From Caldilineaceae bacterium bin5 (lineage in GTDB: Bacteria > Chloroflexota > Anaerolineae > Caldilineales > Caldilineaceae): DNA of 32,758 nucleotides. The translations under genes and the position numbers were made by a program. The notes beneath the pieces are model-generated. The model was not told where the DNA came from. It was given only the letters and a program-made list of their open reading frames with translations, and made no database searches. The stretch is taken from the NCBI GenBank assembly GCA_002238445.1, contig MPML01000060.1:1-32758 (forward strand), read 5' to 3'. Within the stretch, counting starts at the first letter, position 1; each line of letters opens with the position of its first letter. This document shows, piece after piece, positions 7,905 to 16,915 of this stretch.

Positions 7905-9854
7905 CTAGGGTTCGCCGCTCAAGGAAGCCGCTTTCGCCTCCTTGAGTTCGTTGTATCGGTTGATAAACTCTTCGTGGACTCGCTGCGCTGTCGCCAGCAG
8001 GGCTGAATACAATCGGACATAGATACCCGCGCTTTCCAGGTTTTTTCTTTTCCCTCTGGCATTGACAGTGTCAGCCATGTCGCCGCACAGCAGATATCCG
8101 GTCGCCGTTTCGTACCTGCGCTCTGGATCTGTGGTCTTGGCAATGTAATCCCTCACAAAATTAACCTGCTCTTCGATCTGATTCAAGTCTCTTACCGAGG
8201 CATTGTGGCCCGGCCGCTTGATCTCCACGACCACGAGGTTTGCACTCTCACCCACGCAGAGGAAGTCGATCCTTCTGTCGCCCTCCTCCAGATTCGGCGG
8301 TTCGGGAAATTCCTCGCGAAGCAACCTGCTAAACGAAACCTCGTCGTCCACCATGGTCCAGCGGGGATCGATTACCCAGGGGAACTCCTTAAGGAAATTG
8401 TGCAGGGTGGGGACCTCCAATGCATCTGCATCGATCAGGTTCTGAAGTTTCTCGATGGTTGTGATCCGGCCCTCGGTCACTCTGGTCATTTCCATGGCTT
8501 CAATCACCTGCCACTCCCGGAACAAGCTGAGTATCTTCCCCGTGTCGCGCAAATCCGCTTCGACGAGGTCCGAAGCGACGTCCAGGAAGGCGTCAAACTC
8601 CAGAAAGTTCAGCGTCGTTTGGATTGTTGACTTTAGTTCGTCGTCCGACACCGTTTGGTTTTTTCCGATAGTCTGTCGAATTAACTGATCGCCGAGCTTT
8701 AGCGCCCTTGCGTTCCCGCCGGTTTCGCCAGCCTTTCTCTTGAAGTCCTGATACAGTTCGTTTTGGTCCAGCTCCCTCAGGTTGTCTTCGCTTCGCTTCT
8801 CTGCCCATTCCCGCGCAATTCTGTTGACTTGGTCCCGCCCCCACCGTCTTAGCGCTGCATTTGCGTCGATATCCCACACGAGCGCGTTTCGATTCGTGCC
8901 TATGGTGTCTTCGGCGGCGTCCACGAATTCGACGTGGAGCTCTCCGATGATGTAGGACAGGGCGTACTGCTGGCCCACGACCGCTTCAAAGACAAACGGC
9001 TCCTGCACCAATTTTCCCCTCGCCATCAGCGCTATGCCGCGATCTATCCCGTCAAGATTTTGATCCGTCCTTTTGAGTGCGCCAATCCATCCGGAGACGG
9101 TCCAATCTTCATCTTCCTCGATCTTGACGTTTTCATAGGGCCATATGTAGAGATTCCCGTCGGCATCCTTGTCCAGATACGCTTGAAGGTCGCGTTCCGC
9201 CGGAGAAATCGGGGACCCGTTGATGACCACTTCGAAGTCGTGCGTTCCTCCGATAACCGAGAATCTCCTGGCAAGTCCCTTGCGGAGTCTGGGTATGGGG
9301 ATGCTTCTGCTGCTGAACTTGGTGAACTTCCGCAACGTGATCCGGGTACCCTCGGCCAAGGTCCCCGTGGGTGGGAGCGCCGGGAACTCAATGGAACGGG
9401 TTGCCGCCTGTTCAAGCATGGCGTCGTAGTTCATTTTCAGCCGGCTGGTTTCTCCGTCCTTAACGCTCTCTATCTCGATTTCCCTCGCGATTCCGAAACT
9501 CGAAAACTTGCCGATGCCCTTTCTACCCATCACCTTGCGCTTGAGGGGTTCCGGAGTCTCGTCGGAACCTTCGTCCTCGCGCCGGTCTCGTCCGGTGATG
9601 ACGTACTTTCTGCGTATGTCTTCGTCGGACATGCCGATGCCGTTGTCGGATATGATCACCTCAGACCGGTGGGGATCCAGCTTACTGTCTGGAATGACGA
9701 TGTCGACGCGAGTCGCGTTTGCGTCCCAGCCGTTCGCCACCAACTCGCCCATAACCGGGGGCAGGGTGGAATACATCTGCAAGCCGAGATGCTTGATGGT
9801 CCCGACGTCGAATTCCATCCGGTAAGGGCGTCTTCCGTTTTGGTCGGTTGCCAT
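7905..9854 (-). CDS. GHKL (MORC-like) ATPase with C-terminal PD-(D/E)XK domain
   Basis: A 649-residue protein with a full Bergerat ATP-binding fold: N-box ELVANGWDANA (about 37-47), G1 box ISDNGIGMS (about 69-77) and G2 box GRKGIGKFSSFG (about 110-121), as in the MORC/Hsp90-like ATPases of prokaryotic restriction-modification systems. The C-terminal ~150 residues carry a nuclease pattern: RRIDFL (D about 528), then VVVEIKR (ExK about 544-546), of PD-(D/E)XK type. It starts 11 bp after the methyltransferase stop with a GAGG ribosome site, so it is the likely restriction subunit of this operon. HgiDII/BbrUII-type endonucleases may be relatives; that comparison needs a search. Confidence 0.85.
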   Translation of the reverse strand: MATDQNGRRPYRMEFDVGTIKHLGLQMYSTLPPVMGELVANGWDANATRVDIVIPDSKLDPHRSEVIISDNGIGMSDEDIRRKYVITGRDRREDEGSDETPEPLKRKVMGRKGIGKFSSFGIAREIEIESVKDGETSRLKMNYDAMLEQAATRSIEFPALPPTGTLAEGTRITLRKFTKFSSRSIPIPRLRKGLARRFSVIGGTHDFEVVINGSPISPAERDLQAYLDKDADGNLYIWPYENVKIEEDEDWTVSGWIGALKRTDQNLDGIDRGIALMARGKLVQEPFVFEAVVGQQYALSYIIGELHVEFVDAAEDTIGTNRNALVWDIDANAALRRWGRDQVNRIAREWAEKRSEDNLRELDQNELYQDFKRKAGETGGNARALKLGDQLIRQTIGKNQTVSDDELKSTIQTTLNFLEFDAFLDVASDLVEADLRDTGKILSLFREWQVIEAMEMTRVTEGRITTIEKLQNLIDADALEVPTLHNFLKEFPWVIDPRWTMVDDEVSFSRLLREEFPEPPNLEEGDRRIDFLCVGESANLVVVEIKRPGHNASVRDLNQIEEQVNFVRDYIAKTTDPERRYETATGYLLCGDMADTVNARGKRKNLESAGIYVRLYSALLATAQRVHEEFINRYNELKEAKAASLSGEP

Positions 9855-9865
9855 GGTCTGCCTCG

Positions 9866-10906
9866 TCAGGGAGTGGATTGACCGGATTGGGCTTGAACTA
9901 CGCTAGCTCCCAGCAGCTTCGCCAACCTGACCGGAACGGCGTTGCCGATCTGTCGGGCCAGCTCCAGCATCGAATCTCCGAAAAATTCGTACCGGTCGCC
10001 AAACGTCTGCAGGGCCGCAGCCTCCCTGAGCGATATGCCCCGATGCTGCTCCGGATGTATGAAACGACCGCAATAAACGTCCGTGCATCGGCAGGTCAGC
10101 GTCGGCGCGGGCCGATCCCAGGCCATCCTGCCGAAGACGTCTTTGTGGGCCTTGGGATTCTTCTGGTGGCACTTGAGCAGGATGGACGTGTCCGCCACGT
10201 CTCGGCGGCTTCCGCCATCGAGCGGCACGGCCTCAACGATCCGCTGATGGTGCGGAGGCAGCTTCCTTGCAACATGGTTTTTGTGGCTGTGCGACCGTTC
10301 GCCGTGGGCAATGGCCGGAAACCTGCGAATGGCGTCTCCAACCGTCTTGAACCGCTCTTTGGTGATGGGGCGCGGCAAGTAAGGACAGCCGTGCCTCGAG
10401 GCAACCAGGAGGAAGCGCTTGCGGGTCTGGGGCACGCCGAAGTCCTTGGCGTCCAGCATATCTGCATCCAACAGGAATCCATGCCCCTTTAGGGTTCTCT
10501 CAAACTCTCTGTAAATCTCCTTTCCAACGGAAGCCCCCAGGCCGGGCACGTTCTCGACGATGATGAAGTCGGGGGGCGCTTGATCGACGAGCGCGGCGAA
10601 GTCAAGCAGCAGCGACTTCCGTCTGTCCGCCGCACGCATCGTGTTCAAAGTGGAGAACGGTTGGCAAGGGGTGCAAGCCGCGTAAAGGGTAGGATCCCTT
10701 GGAGAGATGTCGAGTTCTTTACGAAGGACGCCGATGTTTACGTCTCTGATGTCGCTAGCGATGAAGCGGCTTGACCGGTTGTTGCTCTCATAGGTTTTCC
10801 GTATCCGAACATCGTTGTCTATTCCCGCAACGACCGAAATCCCGGCGTCCAGCAGGCCGCGCGTGAGTCCGCCGGCCCCACAGAAAAAGTCTATGGCTTT
10901 GATCAT
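9866..10906 (-). CDS. DNA (cytosine-5-)-methyltransferase
   Basis: A 346-residue C5-cytosine methyltransferase. Motif I is DFFCGAGGLTRGL near the N-terminus, motif IV the catalytic CTPCQPFS, motif VI IVENVPG, motif VIII QTRKRFLLVAS, and motif X GNAVPVRLAKLLG near the end. Between VIII and IX lies the target recognition region. I placed the start at the ATG at 10906 because GGAGG lies 8 bases upstream (10915-10919); an in-frame ATG at 10966 would add 20 arginine-rich residues outside the domain and has no ribosome site. It modifies cytosine in the sequence that the downstream ATPase-nuclease probably restricts, and Vsr upstream would repair the resulting T:G mismatches. Confidence 0.95.
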   Translation of the reverse strand: MIKAIDFFCGAGGLTRGLLDAGISVVAGIDNDVRIRKTYESNNRSSRFIASDIRDVNIGVLRKELDISPRDPTLYAACTPCQPFSTLNTMRAADRRKSLLLDFAALVDQAPPDFIIVENVPGLGASVGKEIYREFERTLKGHGFLLDADMLDAKDFGVPQTRKRFLLVASRHGCPYLPRPITKERFKTVGDAIRRFPAIAHGERSHSHKNHVARKLPPHHQRIVEAVPLDGGSRRDVADTSILLKCHQKNPKAHKDVFGRMAWDRPAPTLTCRCTDVYCGRFIHPEQHRGISLREAAALQTFGDRYEFFGDSMLELARQIGNAVPVRLAKLLGASVVQAQSGQSTP

Positions 10907-11028
10907 CGAACGATCCTCCGGTTCACGGCGAGCACGCATGGCATGGAGAGAAAGTCGGTTGCGCATCGTCGATCGAGTTGGAATCCGCGATCAATGAATC
11001 TGCGTCGCCGATCGGCGACAACTGCTTT

Positions 11029-11445
11029 TCAATCAAACCGCTGCGCGCTTTCGGTTAGGGTTTCAAGCAAGGCGTTGATTCCAGTTTCGAGTTGGCATTC
11101 CCAAATGACGGCCGTCTTCCATCCGATTTCTTCCAGTTCCTTCAGGGCCCTTTGATCCCTTTCCACGGTGCGGCGGAATTTCTCGGACCAGAACTCCCTA
11201 TTGGTGGCGGGCATCGTGGTCCTTTTGCACCCGTGGCGGTGCCAGAAGCAACCATGGACGAACAGGGCTAGGCGGTGTCGGGGAAAGACCACGTCGGGAT
11301 TCCCGGGCAAGTCTGAGCGATGAAGTCGGAATCGAAACCCGGCTCTGTGGATGGCTCTGCGGACCTCGATTTCGGGTTTCGTGTTCTTGGAACGCACCTT
11401 GGCCATGATTGCGCTTCGGGCTTCTTGGTCAGCCTGATTGGTCAT
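11029..11445 (-). CDS. vsr: Very short patch repair endonuclease
   Basis: A 138-residue protein of normal Vsr length. It shows the family blocks RSKNTKPEIEVRRAIHRAGF, LPGNPDVVFPRHRLALFVHG, then CFWHRHGC with zinc-binding cysteines and histidines, and FWSEKFRRTVERD. Vsr nicks next to T:G mismatches produced by deamination of 5-methylcytosine. Its position immediately upstream of the C5-cytosine methyltransferase, same strand, fits that role. The gap to the methyltransferase start is 122 bp, and 28 bp separates it from the RHH gene. Confidence 0.95.
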   Translation of the reverse strand: MTNQADQEARSAIMAKVRSKNTKPEIEVRRAIHRAGFRFRLHRSDLPGNPDVVFPRHRLALFVHGCFWHRHGCKRTTMPATNREFWSEKFRRTVERDQRALKELEEIGWKTAVIWECQLETGINALLETLTESAQRFD

Positions 11446-11473
11446 CGCCGTGTCCTGCGAAATTCCGGCCGGT

Positions 11474-11680
11474 TCATTCTCCGGCTAGCTCCTTTTCCAC
11501 CTCCGCGACGATTTGCAGGAGTTCTTCCCTTACAAAGTCGGAAAGTACGCGTCCGGTCGCGTCCGCCGCGTCGATGACGCGCTGTTTTTCGTCCGGCGTC
11601 AGCGACAAAGAAATCTTGGCCGTCCGTCTCTGTGCCGGCGTGCGCCGCCTCGCGGGCGGATTGGGAGGAATTTTGTCCAT
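11474..11680 (-). CDS. Ribbon-helix-helix (CopG/Arc-like) regulator
   Basis: A 68-residue basic protein with an N-terminal proline/arginine tail and then AKISLSLTPDEKQRVIDAAD followed by ATGRVLSDFVREEL, the beta strand plus two helices of RHH DNA-binding proteins. It starts at an ATG behind GGAGG and is the first gene of the RHH-Vsr-methyltransferase-ATPase unit. Many restriction-modification operons open with a small control protein; this may be one. The inverted repeat 40-65 bp upstream is a natural candidate operator. An antitoxin role is an alternative but no toxin gene is adjacent. Confidence 0.7.
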   Translation of the reverse strand: MDKIPPNPPARRRTPAQRRTAKISLSLTPDEKQRVIDAADATGRVLSDFVREELLQIVAEVEKELAGE

Positions 11681-11718
11681 TCCCTGCCTCCTTCTCGTAT
11701 GCCCCGGTTGCCTGGGCC

Positions 11719-11755
11719 AGGTGACGTTAGCACAAAATTGTCACCTTAACAAGCG
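11719..11755 (-). promoter_or_regulatory. Promoter and palindromic operator of the RM operon
   Basis: AGGTGAC (11719-11725) and GTCACCT (11740-11746) form perfect 7-bp arms 14 bases apart. On the minus strand TTGTTA (11755-11750) and TAACGT, 17 bases downstream, make a plausible -35/-10 pair, so one arm lies between the boxes and the other covers the -10. This is the layout expected for autorepression by a dimeric RHH protein. Promoter strength and protein are inferred. The rest of 11756-12101 holds no gene I can support. Confidence 0.5.
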
Positions 11756-12101
11756 CTTGTTTGGTTCTGGCCGGATTCCAACTGTGCGCCAATGTGCGCG
11801 GCGCCTGACAGCGGACAGGCTCCTGGGATTTGGCGGGGGAAATTGTCGCGCAACAGGGCTGATTATGCCAGTGAAACGGGGGCGAACTTTTCATACCTCA
11901 GGTAACGACTAGCCATGTCCGGTCCTCACATCCATCCCCAGTTCGCGACGCTGAACGAGGCGAGCGAAGTTATCTCCTCTCCACACTCTCCTCGCCTTAG
12001 TGCCTGCTCTGCGTCTCTCCCAAAGCCGGTAAACAGTTCCAGCCACCGCCGGCATCAATTCCCCGCCAGACCGTTCCCACCCCAGATCCGGGATGCACCC
12101 T

Positions 12102-15100
12102 TCAGACCGCCACTTCCGCGTCGGTGTCGCCGGCGTTGAGGGCGTTGTAGTAGGCGAGGACCATGTCTTTGGTGCGGTAGTGGCCGAAGGCGGCTTTGTC
12201 GTGGCGGCGGACGATGGGGAAGGTGTCGAGGATGTAGGCGGCGTCTTTGCGGGAGAGGCCGTAGAGGTGGAAGTAGAGGGCGTCGAGGCGGGCGCGCAGG
12301 TGGCGGCGCTCTTCTTCGTTCCAGATGAAGGGCGGGCCGTCGTAGCCGAGGGCGCGGGCAAAGGGGGCCATGTCGTGGGCGGTGTAGGTGAGGCGGAGGA
12401 CGTGGTGGCGGACGAGGTCGCGGGCGGTGGTGGCACCGAAGGCGCGGTCGTAGTCGGCGGGGGCGATGACGGGGAGTTGTTCGACGATGTACCAGTTCAT
12501 GTGTGTGCCCTGGGCCTTCTGCCTCGCCACGAAGTCCACGGAAAAAGCGCTTAGGTTAGCGATAAAGCACGCCGCAGAAAGACTATCTTCCAACGTGAGC
12601 AAGGGAATCGTATTTCCGTACCCAGCCCACGGCACGACCGCTGCTATCATGGTCCTCACATCTGTTGGTCTTGCGATATCACGGAACCCCAACGTCCAGC
12701 CTTTGGACTTTGGCAAGGCAGTCTCCACTTCCACTGCTGGGACCCAGTACTGTGTTTGAGGTAGGAACGAGGGATCAGAGCGTTGTTTCTCCGTGACCGG
12801 TTCGCTCAAGTACGGGTTGTGCGTACTCTCTGGGTTGACGCGCACGGAGTTTGCCCGGTGGTCGAGGTGCCAAATCATGCGTCCCTGGTAGAGCGGCAGA
12901 TACAACGTCTCTCCCCTTTTCCAGCGGTTGCCTTGCACAGGATAGTAGCCGTCGGCTTCAAGCTGGGCGGCGGTGCGGAAGAGATGGGAGTCGTTGGTCA
13001 TGTCGAACATGCGCATGTATCCAACCGACCAGGCGCGGATCTCGTCTTCACCGGAGCGGTCGACGAGGACGGGGTGGCGTTCGTAGATGCGGCGGGTTAT
13101 GTCGGCGTCGCGGCGGCTGCGGAAGATGGGGGCTGTGCCGGTGTTGGGATTGACGCGGGCGAAGTCGGCGGGGGCCAGGGGGAAACAGCGGTCGGAGTCT
13201 TCGATGGCAGCGGTGTCGTGGAGGAAGAAGGCGCAGTCGGTCTGGGGGAAGCGGCGCTCCTTGCCGCCGAAGATGAGGGCGCAGAATTTGAAGCGGGAGT
13301 CGACATCTGGGAAAAAGGGCGGAAGGTCTGTTCCGAGGCGTCGGTTTTCGAAATCGAAGAGGCCACCGACGCGGCCGCTGGTAGAGACGGATTTGAAGAA
13401 GCGGGCGGCGGTCTTGTCGGCGTAGATGCCGGAGGGCGTAAGCAGGCCGACGATGCCGTTGGGTTTGGCCAGGCGCATGGCACGCTCGACGAAGAGGGAG
13501 TAGAGGTTGATGTCGCCGCCGCCGAGCAGTGGGTAATGGCCTGAGGCACGGATTAGCTGGCCGAGGCGGTCGGCGCGCAGTTTGGCAGCGTCAAATTCGG
13601 AGGCGAGCGGATCGCCCTCATCGCGCAGTTGCTTGATGCCGCGGCGGCGGGCGGCGGCGGTGGGGGCAAGGGCCAGATCAGGGGAGCGGGTCGCGAACCA
13701 TTCGACCTCCTGCAGCTTGATACGGTCCCAGGGGGGATTGCCGATGATGGCGTCGAAGCCGCCGGTGGGCTGGTCGTTCTGCCAGCGATGCCAGACGCCG
13801 GGGAAGGCGGCTTCCCAGTGCAGGAAGGTTTCGCGGTCGGCGATCTCTTTGGCGGCGCGCCAGATTTCGGTGAAGGCGGGCCATAGGGTGTGCTGCCGGA
13901 CCGGGTCGGCGGCGTCAACGCTGTCGGGACCGTTGGAGAGCAGTGAGAAGGCTTTTTCCGCCTGCGAGACGATTATCGCCTGGAGCGGCGCTTCGAATTC
14001 GGCGCGCTGCCGCTTTTTCATGCCGGCGGCGAGCCAGTTGACGCCGCAAAGTGTAGTGAGCAGGCCGCGCAGGGCTGACGTGGTCTTTTCGACCTCGCGA
14101 AACAGGGTGGCAGACTCCTCGACCTGGGCAATGTCGGCGTCGGACATCTCTTCGATCTGTTGCATGCCCCCGGTTGCGTTTTCGGCGGCCTGGATGGCGC
14201 TGGCGGAGGTGAAACCGCCGAGGCGGGAGAGCTCCTGCGTCGCGTCGTGGACGCGCAGGCCGATGAGCGAGTCGCCGCAGCGCAGATGGTGGTCGAGGAA
14301 GGAGAGCGGCGCGCCGACGGTGAAGCTGTGCAGCCAGAGGGAGACCTTGGCGAGCTCGACGGTGAGCGGGTTCTTGTCGACGCCGTAGATGCAGCGTTTG
14401 AGGACCATGCGGCGGATGATGGCCTGGTCGGTGAGCTGGGGCTCGTCGATGACCCAGTTGGCGGCGTGCGCCCGCGCCAGAATGTCGGCGCGGATGGCAG
14501 CGATGCGTTCAAGCAGGGGCGATGTGTAGGCGTCCTCCAGCCAGGGCGCGGCGGTGGGCGCGTCTTCGACCAGGTCGGCGATGGCGTCGGAGAGGTAGTC
14601 GACGGCGGTGACGAGGAAGTGGCCGCTGCCCATGGCGGGGTCGAGCAGTTTGAGGTTGAGCGCGGCTTCAGCGGGATCGAGGCGGCGGAGCTCGGCAGTG
14701 CGGCCGGCTTTGGCGCGTGTGTCGCTCTGCAGGGCAGCGGCTTTGGCCTGGAAGGCGGTTTTGCGTTCCTCGAGCAGGGGTGTGAGGGTGCGCTCGACGA
14801 TGAGGTCGACGAGGGGTTGAGGCGTGTAGAAGCTGCCGCTGTCCTTGCGTGCGTAGCTGTTGGGGCGGACGACGATCTGGCCGTCGGGGGTGCGGGCGGG
14901 TTCGCGCTCGAGCAGGCGCTCGTAGATGGAGCCGAGCTGCTGCACGGTCATGTCGCGGTAGTTGACGTAGCGGCGGCCGGATTCGCCTTCGGTGTGGCTG
15001 AGGTTGTGGATGATGGGGGCGAGCACAGCGTCGGAGAGGCGCACCTGTTCGAGTATGGGCGCGGCCTGCCGGGCGAAAAGGCCGCCGTTATAGGGAGGCA

Positions 15101-16145
15101 GGCCGATGGTGGGGTCGCCCTTGTCGATCTGGCGGCAGAGCGTGCTGATGTGGTCGTAGTAATGGCTGGCGAAGCCGGAAAAGGTGTCGCCGGCGGCAGT
15201 GCGTTTGTCGACGTCGTCGCGGACGGATTTACGCAGGCCGTAGTCGTCGTAGCGGCTGTCGTTGACGGGCAGCAGGTCGCGGTCCTCGGCGTAGAGGAGG
15301 AAGAGGAGGCGGTAGAGGAAGATGAGGGCGGCCTGGCGGACGTCATCCAGTTCTGCGCGGCTCTCTTCGGCGAGGGCGCGGACCAGGGCGGGATAGATCT
15401 TTGCGAAGACGATGCCGGAGAGATCGTTGGCGACCTGTTCTTCGTAGCGGCGGCCTTCGGCGATGGCGTCTTCGAGGAAGCTGGTCTGGGCGCCGTGTTG
15501 GGGGCTGAAGGCGGGTCGACCGAAGAGGAGGCGGAAGGTGCGCAGGCTATGGGCGTTGCCGCCGGCGTGGAGGGCGGCTTGAAGGTCGATTTCGTGGTAG
15601 CCGCTGGCGCGGGGGAGGGCGCGGCGGTCGTAGAGACGCCAGATGCGGCCGTTGGTGAGGATGCCCCAGCGGATGCGGCCGTCGGAGTTGATGTCGGCGG
15701 TGGCCAGGTAGCGGAGGAGCTGGGCGTGCGGCGAAGTGGTCGGGCCGCGGTCGTCGCGGTCGCGTGCGTCGAGGGGCAGGTTGAAGCGCTTGCTCTCGGA
15801 GACGGCGAGGGCGTCGGGGTATCGATTGGGGCCGGGTTTGGCGGCGGCGCGGGCCTTGGAGGCGGCATCGGCGAAGAGCAGGTGATCGGGGATGTCTTCG
15901 TTGCGGTCGCTGCCCTGCTGGGGCAGGTAGTCGGCCCAGCCGAGGAGATCGAAGAGGGGGCGGATGAGCTCCTGTTCGGTGGAGGCCTCGTTGATGGTGT
16001 GGAAGGCGGCGGCGTTCTTGAGGAGGGCGTGCGCGTGGGCGCGGAAGGCGTCGAAGGCGGCGGGTTGGGCGAGGGATTCCTGCCAGGCGGCGGTGTGGAG
16101 GATGCCTTCTTCGAGAAAGTAGTTGGTGAAGAGTTGACCGGGCAT
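12102..16145 (-). CDS. Type IIG (Eco57I-like) restriction-modification enzyme
   Basis: A 1347-residue single-chain enzyme. An N-terminal nuclease-like part has PDALAVSESK (about 108-117), a PD...ExK pattern. The N6-adenine methyltransferase core follows: SAM motif I DPAMGSGHFLV (about 500) and catalytic NPPWD (about 801), with a helical insert between. The last ~350 residues would carry target recognition and end in a conserved QLPVI...FIWNEEER...AYYNAL segment. I chose the ATG at 16145 (MPGQLFTNYFLEEG); a longer frame to 16313 adds low-complexity residues, and the repeated 5' segment at 20080 keeps the same start. No BREX, DISARM or other partner genes lie beside it. Very GC-rich third positions produce long meaningless frames on the opposite strand. 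Confidence 0.9.
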   Translation of the reverse strand: MPGQLFTNYFLEEGILHTAAWQESLAQPAAFDAFRAHAHALLKNAAAFHTINEASTEQELIRPLFDLLGWADYLPQQGSDRNEDIPDHLLFADAASKARAAAKPGPNRYPDALAVSESKRFNLPLDARDRDDRGPTTSPHAQLLRYLATADINSDGRIRWGILTNGRIWRLYDRRALPRASGYHEIDLQAALHAGGNAHSLRTFRLLFGRPAFSPQHGAQTSFLEDAIAEGRRYEEQVANDLSGIVFAKIYPALVRALAEESRAELDDVRQAALIFLYRLLFLLYAEDRDLLPVNDSRYDDYGLRKSVRDDVDKRTAAGDTFSGFASHYYDHISTLCRQIDKGDPTIGLPPYNGGLFARQAAPILEQVRLSDAVLAPIIHNLSHTEGESGRRYVNYRDMTVQQLGSIYERLLEREPARTPDGQIVVRPNSYARKDSGSFYTPQPLVDLIVERTLTPLLEERKTAFQAKAAALQSDTRAKAGRTAELRRLDPAEAALNLKLLDPAMGSGHFLVTAVDYLSDAIADLVEDAPTAAPWLEDAYTSPLLERIAAIRADILARAHAANWVIDEPQLTDQAIIRRMVLKRCIYGVDKNPLTVELAKVSLWLHSFTVGAPLSFLDHHLRCGDSLIGLRVHDATQELSRLGGFTSASAIQAAENATGGMQQIEEMSDADIAQVEESATLFREVEKTTSALRGLLTTLCGVNWLAAGMKKRQRAEFEAPLQAIIVSQAEKAFSLLSNGPDSVDAADPVRQHTLWPAFTEIWRAAKEIADRETFLHWEAAFPGVWHRWQNDQPTGGFDAIIGNPPWDRIKLQEVEWFATRSPDLALAPTAAARRRGIKQLRDEGDPLASEFDAAKLRADRLGQLIRASGHYPLLGGGDINLYSLFVERAMRLAKPNGIVGLLTPSGIYADKTAARFFKSVSTSGRVGGLFDFENRRLGTDLPPFFPDVDSRFKFCALIFGGKERRFPQTDCAFFLHDTAAIEDSDRCFPLAPADFARVNPNTGTAPIFRSRRDADITRRIYERHPVLVDRSGEDEIRAWSVGYMRMFDMTNDSHLFRTAAQLEADGYYPVQGNRWKRGETLYLPLYQGRMIWHLDHRANSVRVNPESTHNPYLSEPVTEKQRSDPSFLPQTQYWVPAVEVETALPKSKGWTLGFRDIARPTDVRTMIAAVVPWAGYGNTIPLLTLEDSLSAACFIANLSAFSVDFVARQKAQGTHMNWYIVEQLPVIAPADYDRAFGATTARDLVRHHVLRLTYTAHDMAPFARALGYDGPPFIWNEEERRHLRARLDALYFHLYGLSRKDAAYILDTFPIVRRHDKAAFGHYRTKDMVLAYYNALNAGDTDAEVAV
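12123..12326. repeat. 204-bp direct repeat, right copy
   Basis: Last 78 or so codons of the type IIG gene (stop at 12102), matching 7513-7716 with one mismatch. Similarity drops at once outside, although the codons up to each stop remain related (TDAEVAV versus TSTDVAV). Confidence 0.95.
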
Positions 16146-16233
16146 TGGCAGTGGTTTGTGGGAGGTGGGCGGCGTTTGCGGCGTAGTGTACCCGCGGGGC
16201 GGTTGTTGTGCCAGTTCGGGGGGTTGTGGACGC
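16125..16233. repeat. Repeat of type IIG 5' end and leader, copy 1
   Basis: Covers the first seven codons of the type IIG gene and its upstream leader. It matches 20080-20182 with a 7-bp length difference (GAGGTGG present here) and a handful of substitutions. Shared landmarks are GGTGAAGAGTTG, GGGCATTGGCAGTGG, CGGCGTTTGCGGCGTAGTG and GGTTGTTGTGCCAGTTCGG. Confidence 0.85.
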
Positions 16234-16664
16234 CTGGATCGCGGCTTTGCTGCAGCTCGCTCTGTGCTGTTCAGGGATTTGCGGCGGCCGTTGTCTTCGG
16301 CCCTTTGATGCACGCGTGGGTCTGACGCCCTGGTATTCGCTCTGGCAAGGCCGGCTGGGGCGGGCTGGCTGCTGTGAAAGGCAAGGGGCTGTGCAGAGGG
16401 ACCTAAAGCCGCGAAAGAGTCGCTTAGAACGGCTTTCAGCGGGCCGGTTTCATTCGGGGATTATATCGAATAGTGCCACGCTCTAGATATAATCGCGGCA
16501 CTAATTTCATTTATGTGATTTGTCAAATCTAGGTGAGTTTGTTATTTCAATGTTAACTCAAATGTGATAGTATCGTGTACATAGAAATCTGCTGGCTTTC
16601 CAATCGACCAAGTATGAAAAACCAGTAGTCTTCTATAAGGTGCGCTCGTCGATGGCTTATCGAG

Positions 16665-16841
16665 TTAGCGTCTCAGGCGTTGACCCGAGCGAACTTGAAC
16701 GAGATGATGTCTGATCGCAAAACAATGAAAGCTTGCGACAAGACATCCGCTTCTGTGCGAAAAACGTGTCGGCCAACCTTGAGCCGGTGTCCGACGGTTG
16801 TTTCTCTTCGAGTTTCTGTGCTTGCGCTGATTTGTAGTCAT
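16665..16841 (-). CDS. Small basic protein, doubtful
   Basis: A 58-residue frame starting MTTNQRKHRNSKRNNRRTPA at an ATG with GGAGG 5 bases upstream. The peptide is very basic with two cysteines (SGCLV...FHCF) and no recognised domain. It lies inside the inverted-repeat-bounded segment, downstream of the 16916-16957 palindrome. The ribosome site is the only positive evidence; it may be fortuitous. Confidence 0.3.
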   Translation of the reverse strand: MTTNQRKHRNSKRNNRRTPAQGWPTRFSHRSGCLVASFHCFAIRHHLVQVRSGQRLRR

Positions 16842-16915
16842 GGTTTCCTCCATGATTTTCAAATCGACGAGTCGCACCTTCCTGTATCGTACACTCCAAT
16901 TCCCGACCAGCGCAA

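Noticed and set aside
8934..9881. A 315-residue plus-strand frame opposite the GHKL ATPase
   Set aside because: The minus strand carries complete GHKL boxes and a nuclease motif; the plus frame has no recognisable feature.
7492..12353. The two type IIG 3' ends as attachment sites of an integrase-carried element
   Set aside because: No recombinase gene lies between them, and the match is over coding sequence of 204 bp, more like homologous recombination or gene conversion than att sites.
12102..16145. Assigning the type IIG gene as pglX of a BREX or drmMI of a DISARM system
   Set aside because: None of the partner genes (brxB, brxC, pglZ, drmA, drmB, drmC) is present, and the protein has its own N-terminal nuclease-like domain, as expected for a self-contained type IIG enzyme.
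14160..16325. A 721-residue open frame on the plus strand opposite the type IIG gene
   Set aside because: It is glycine/valine/glutamate-rich low-complexity translation produced by GC-rich third positions of the real minus-strand gene; no domain and no ribosome site.
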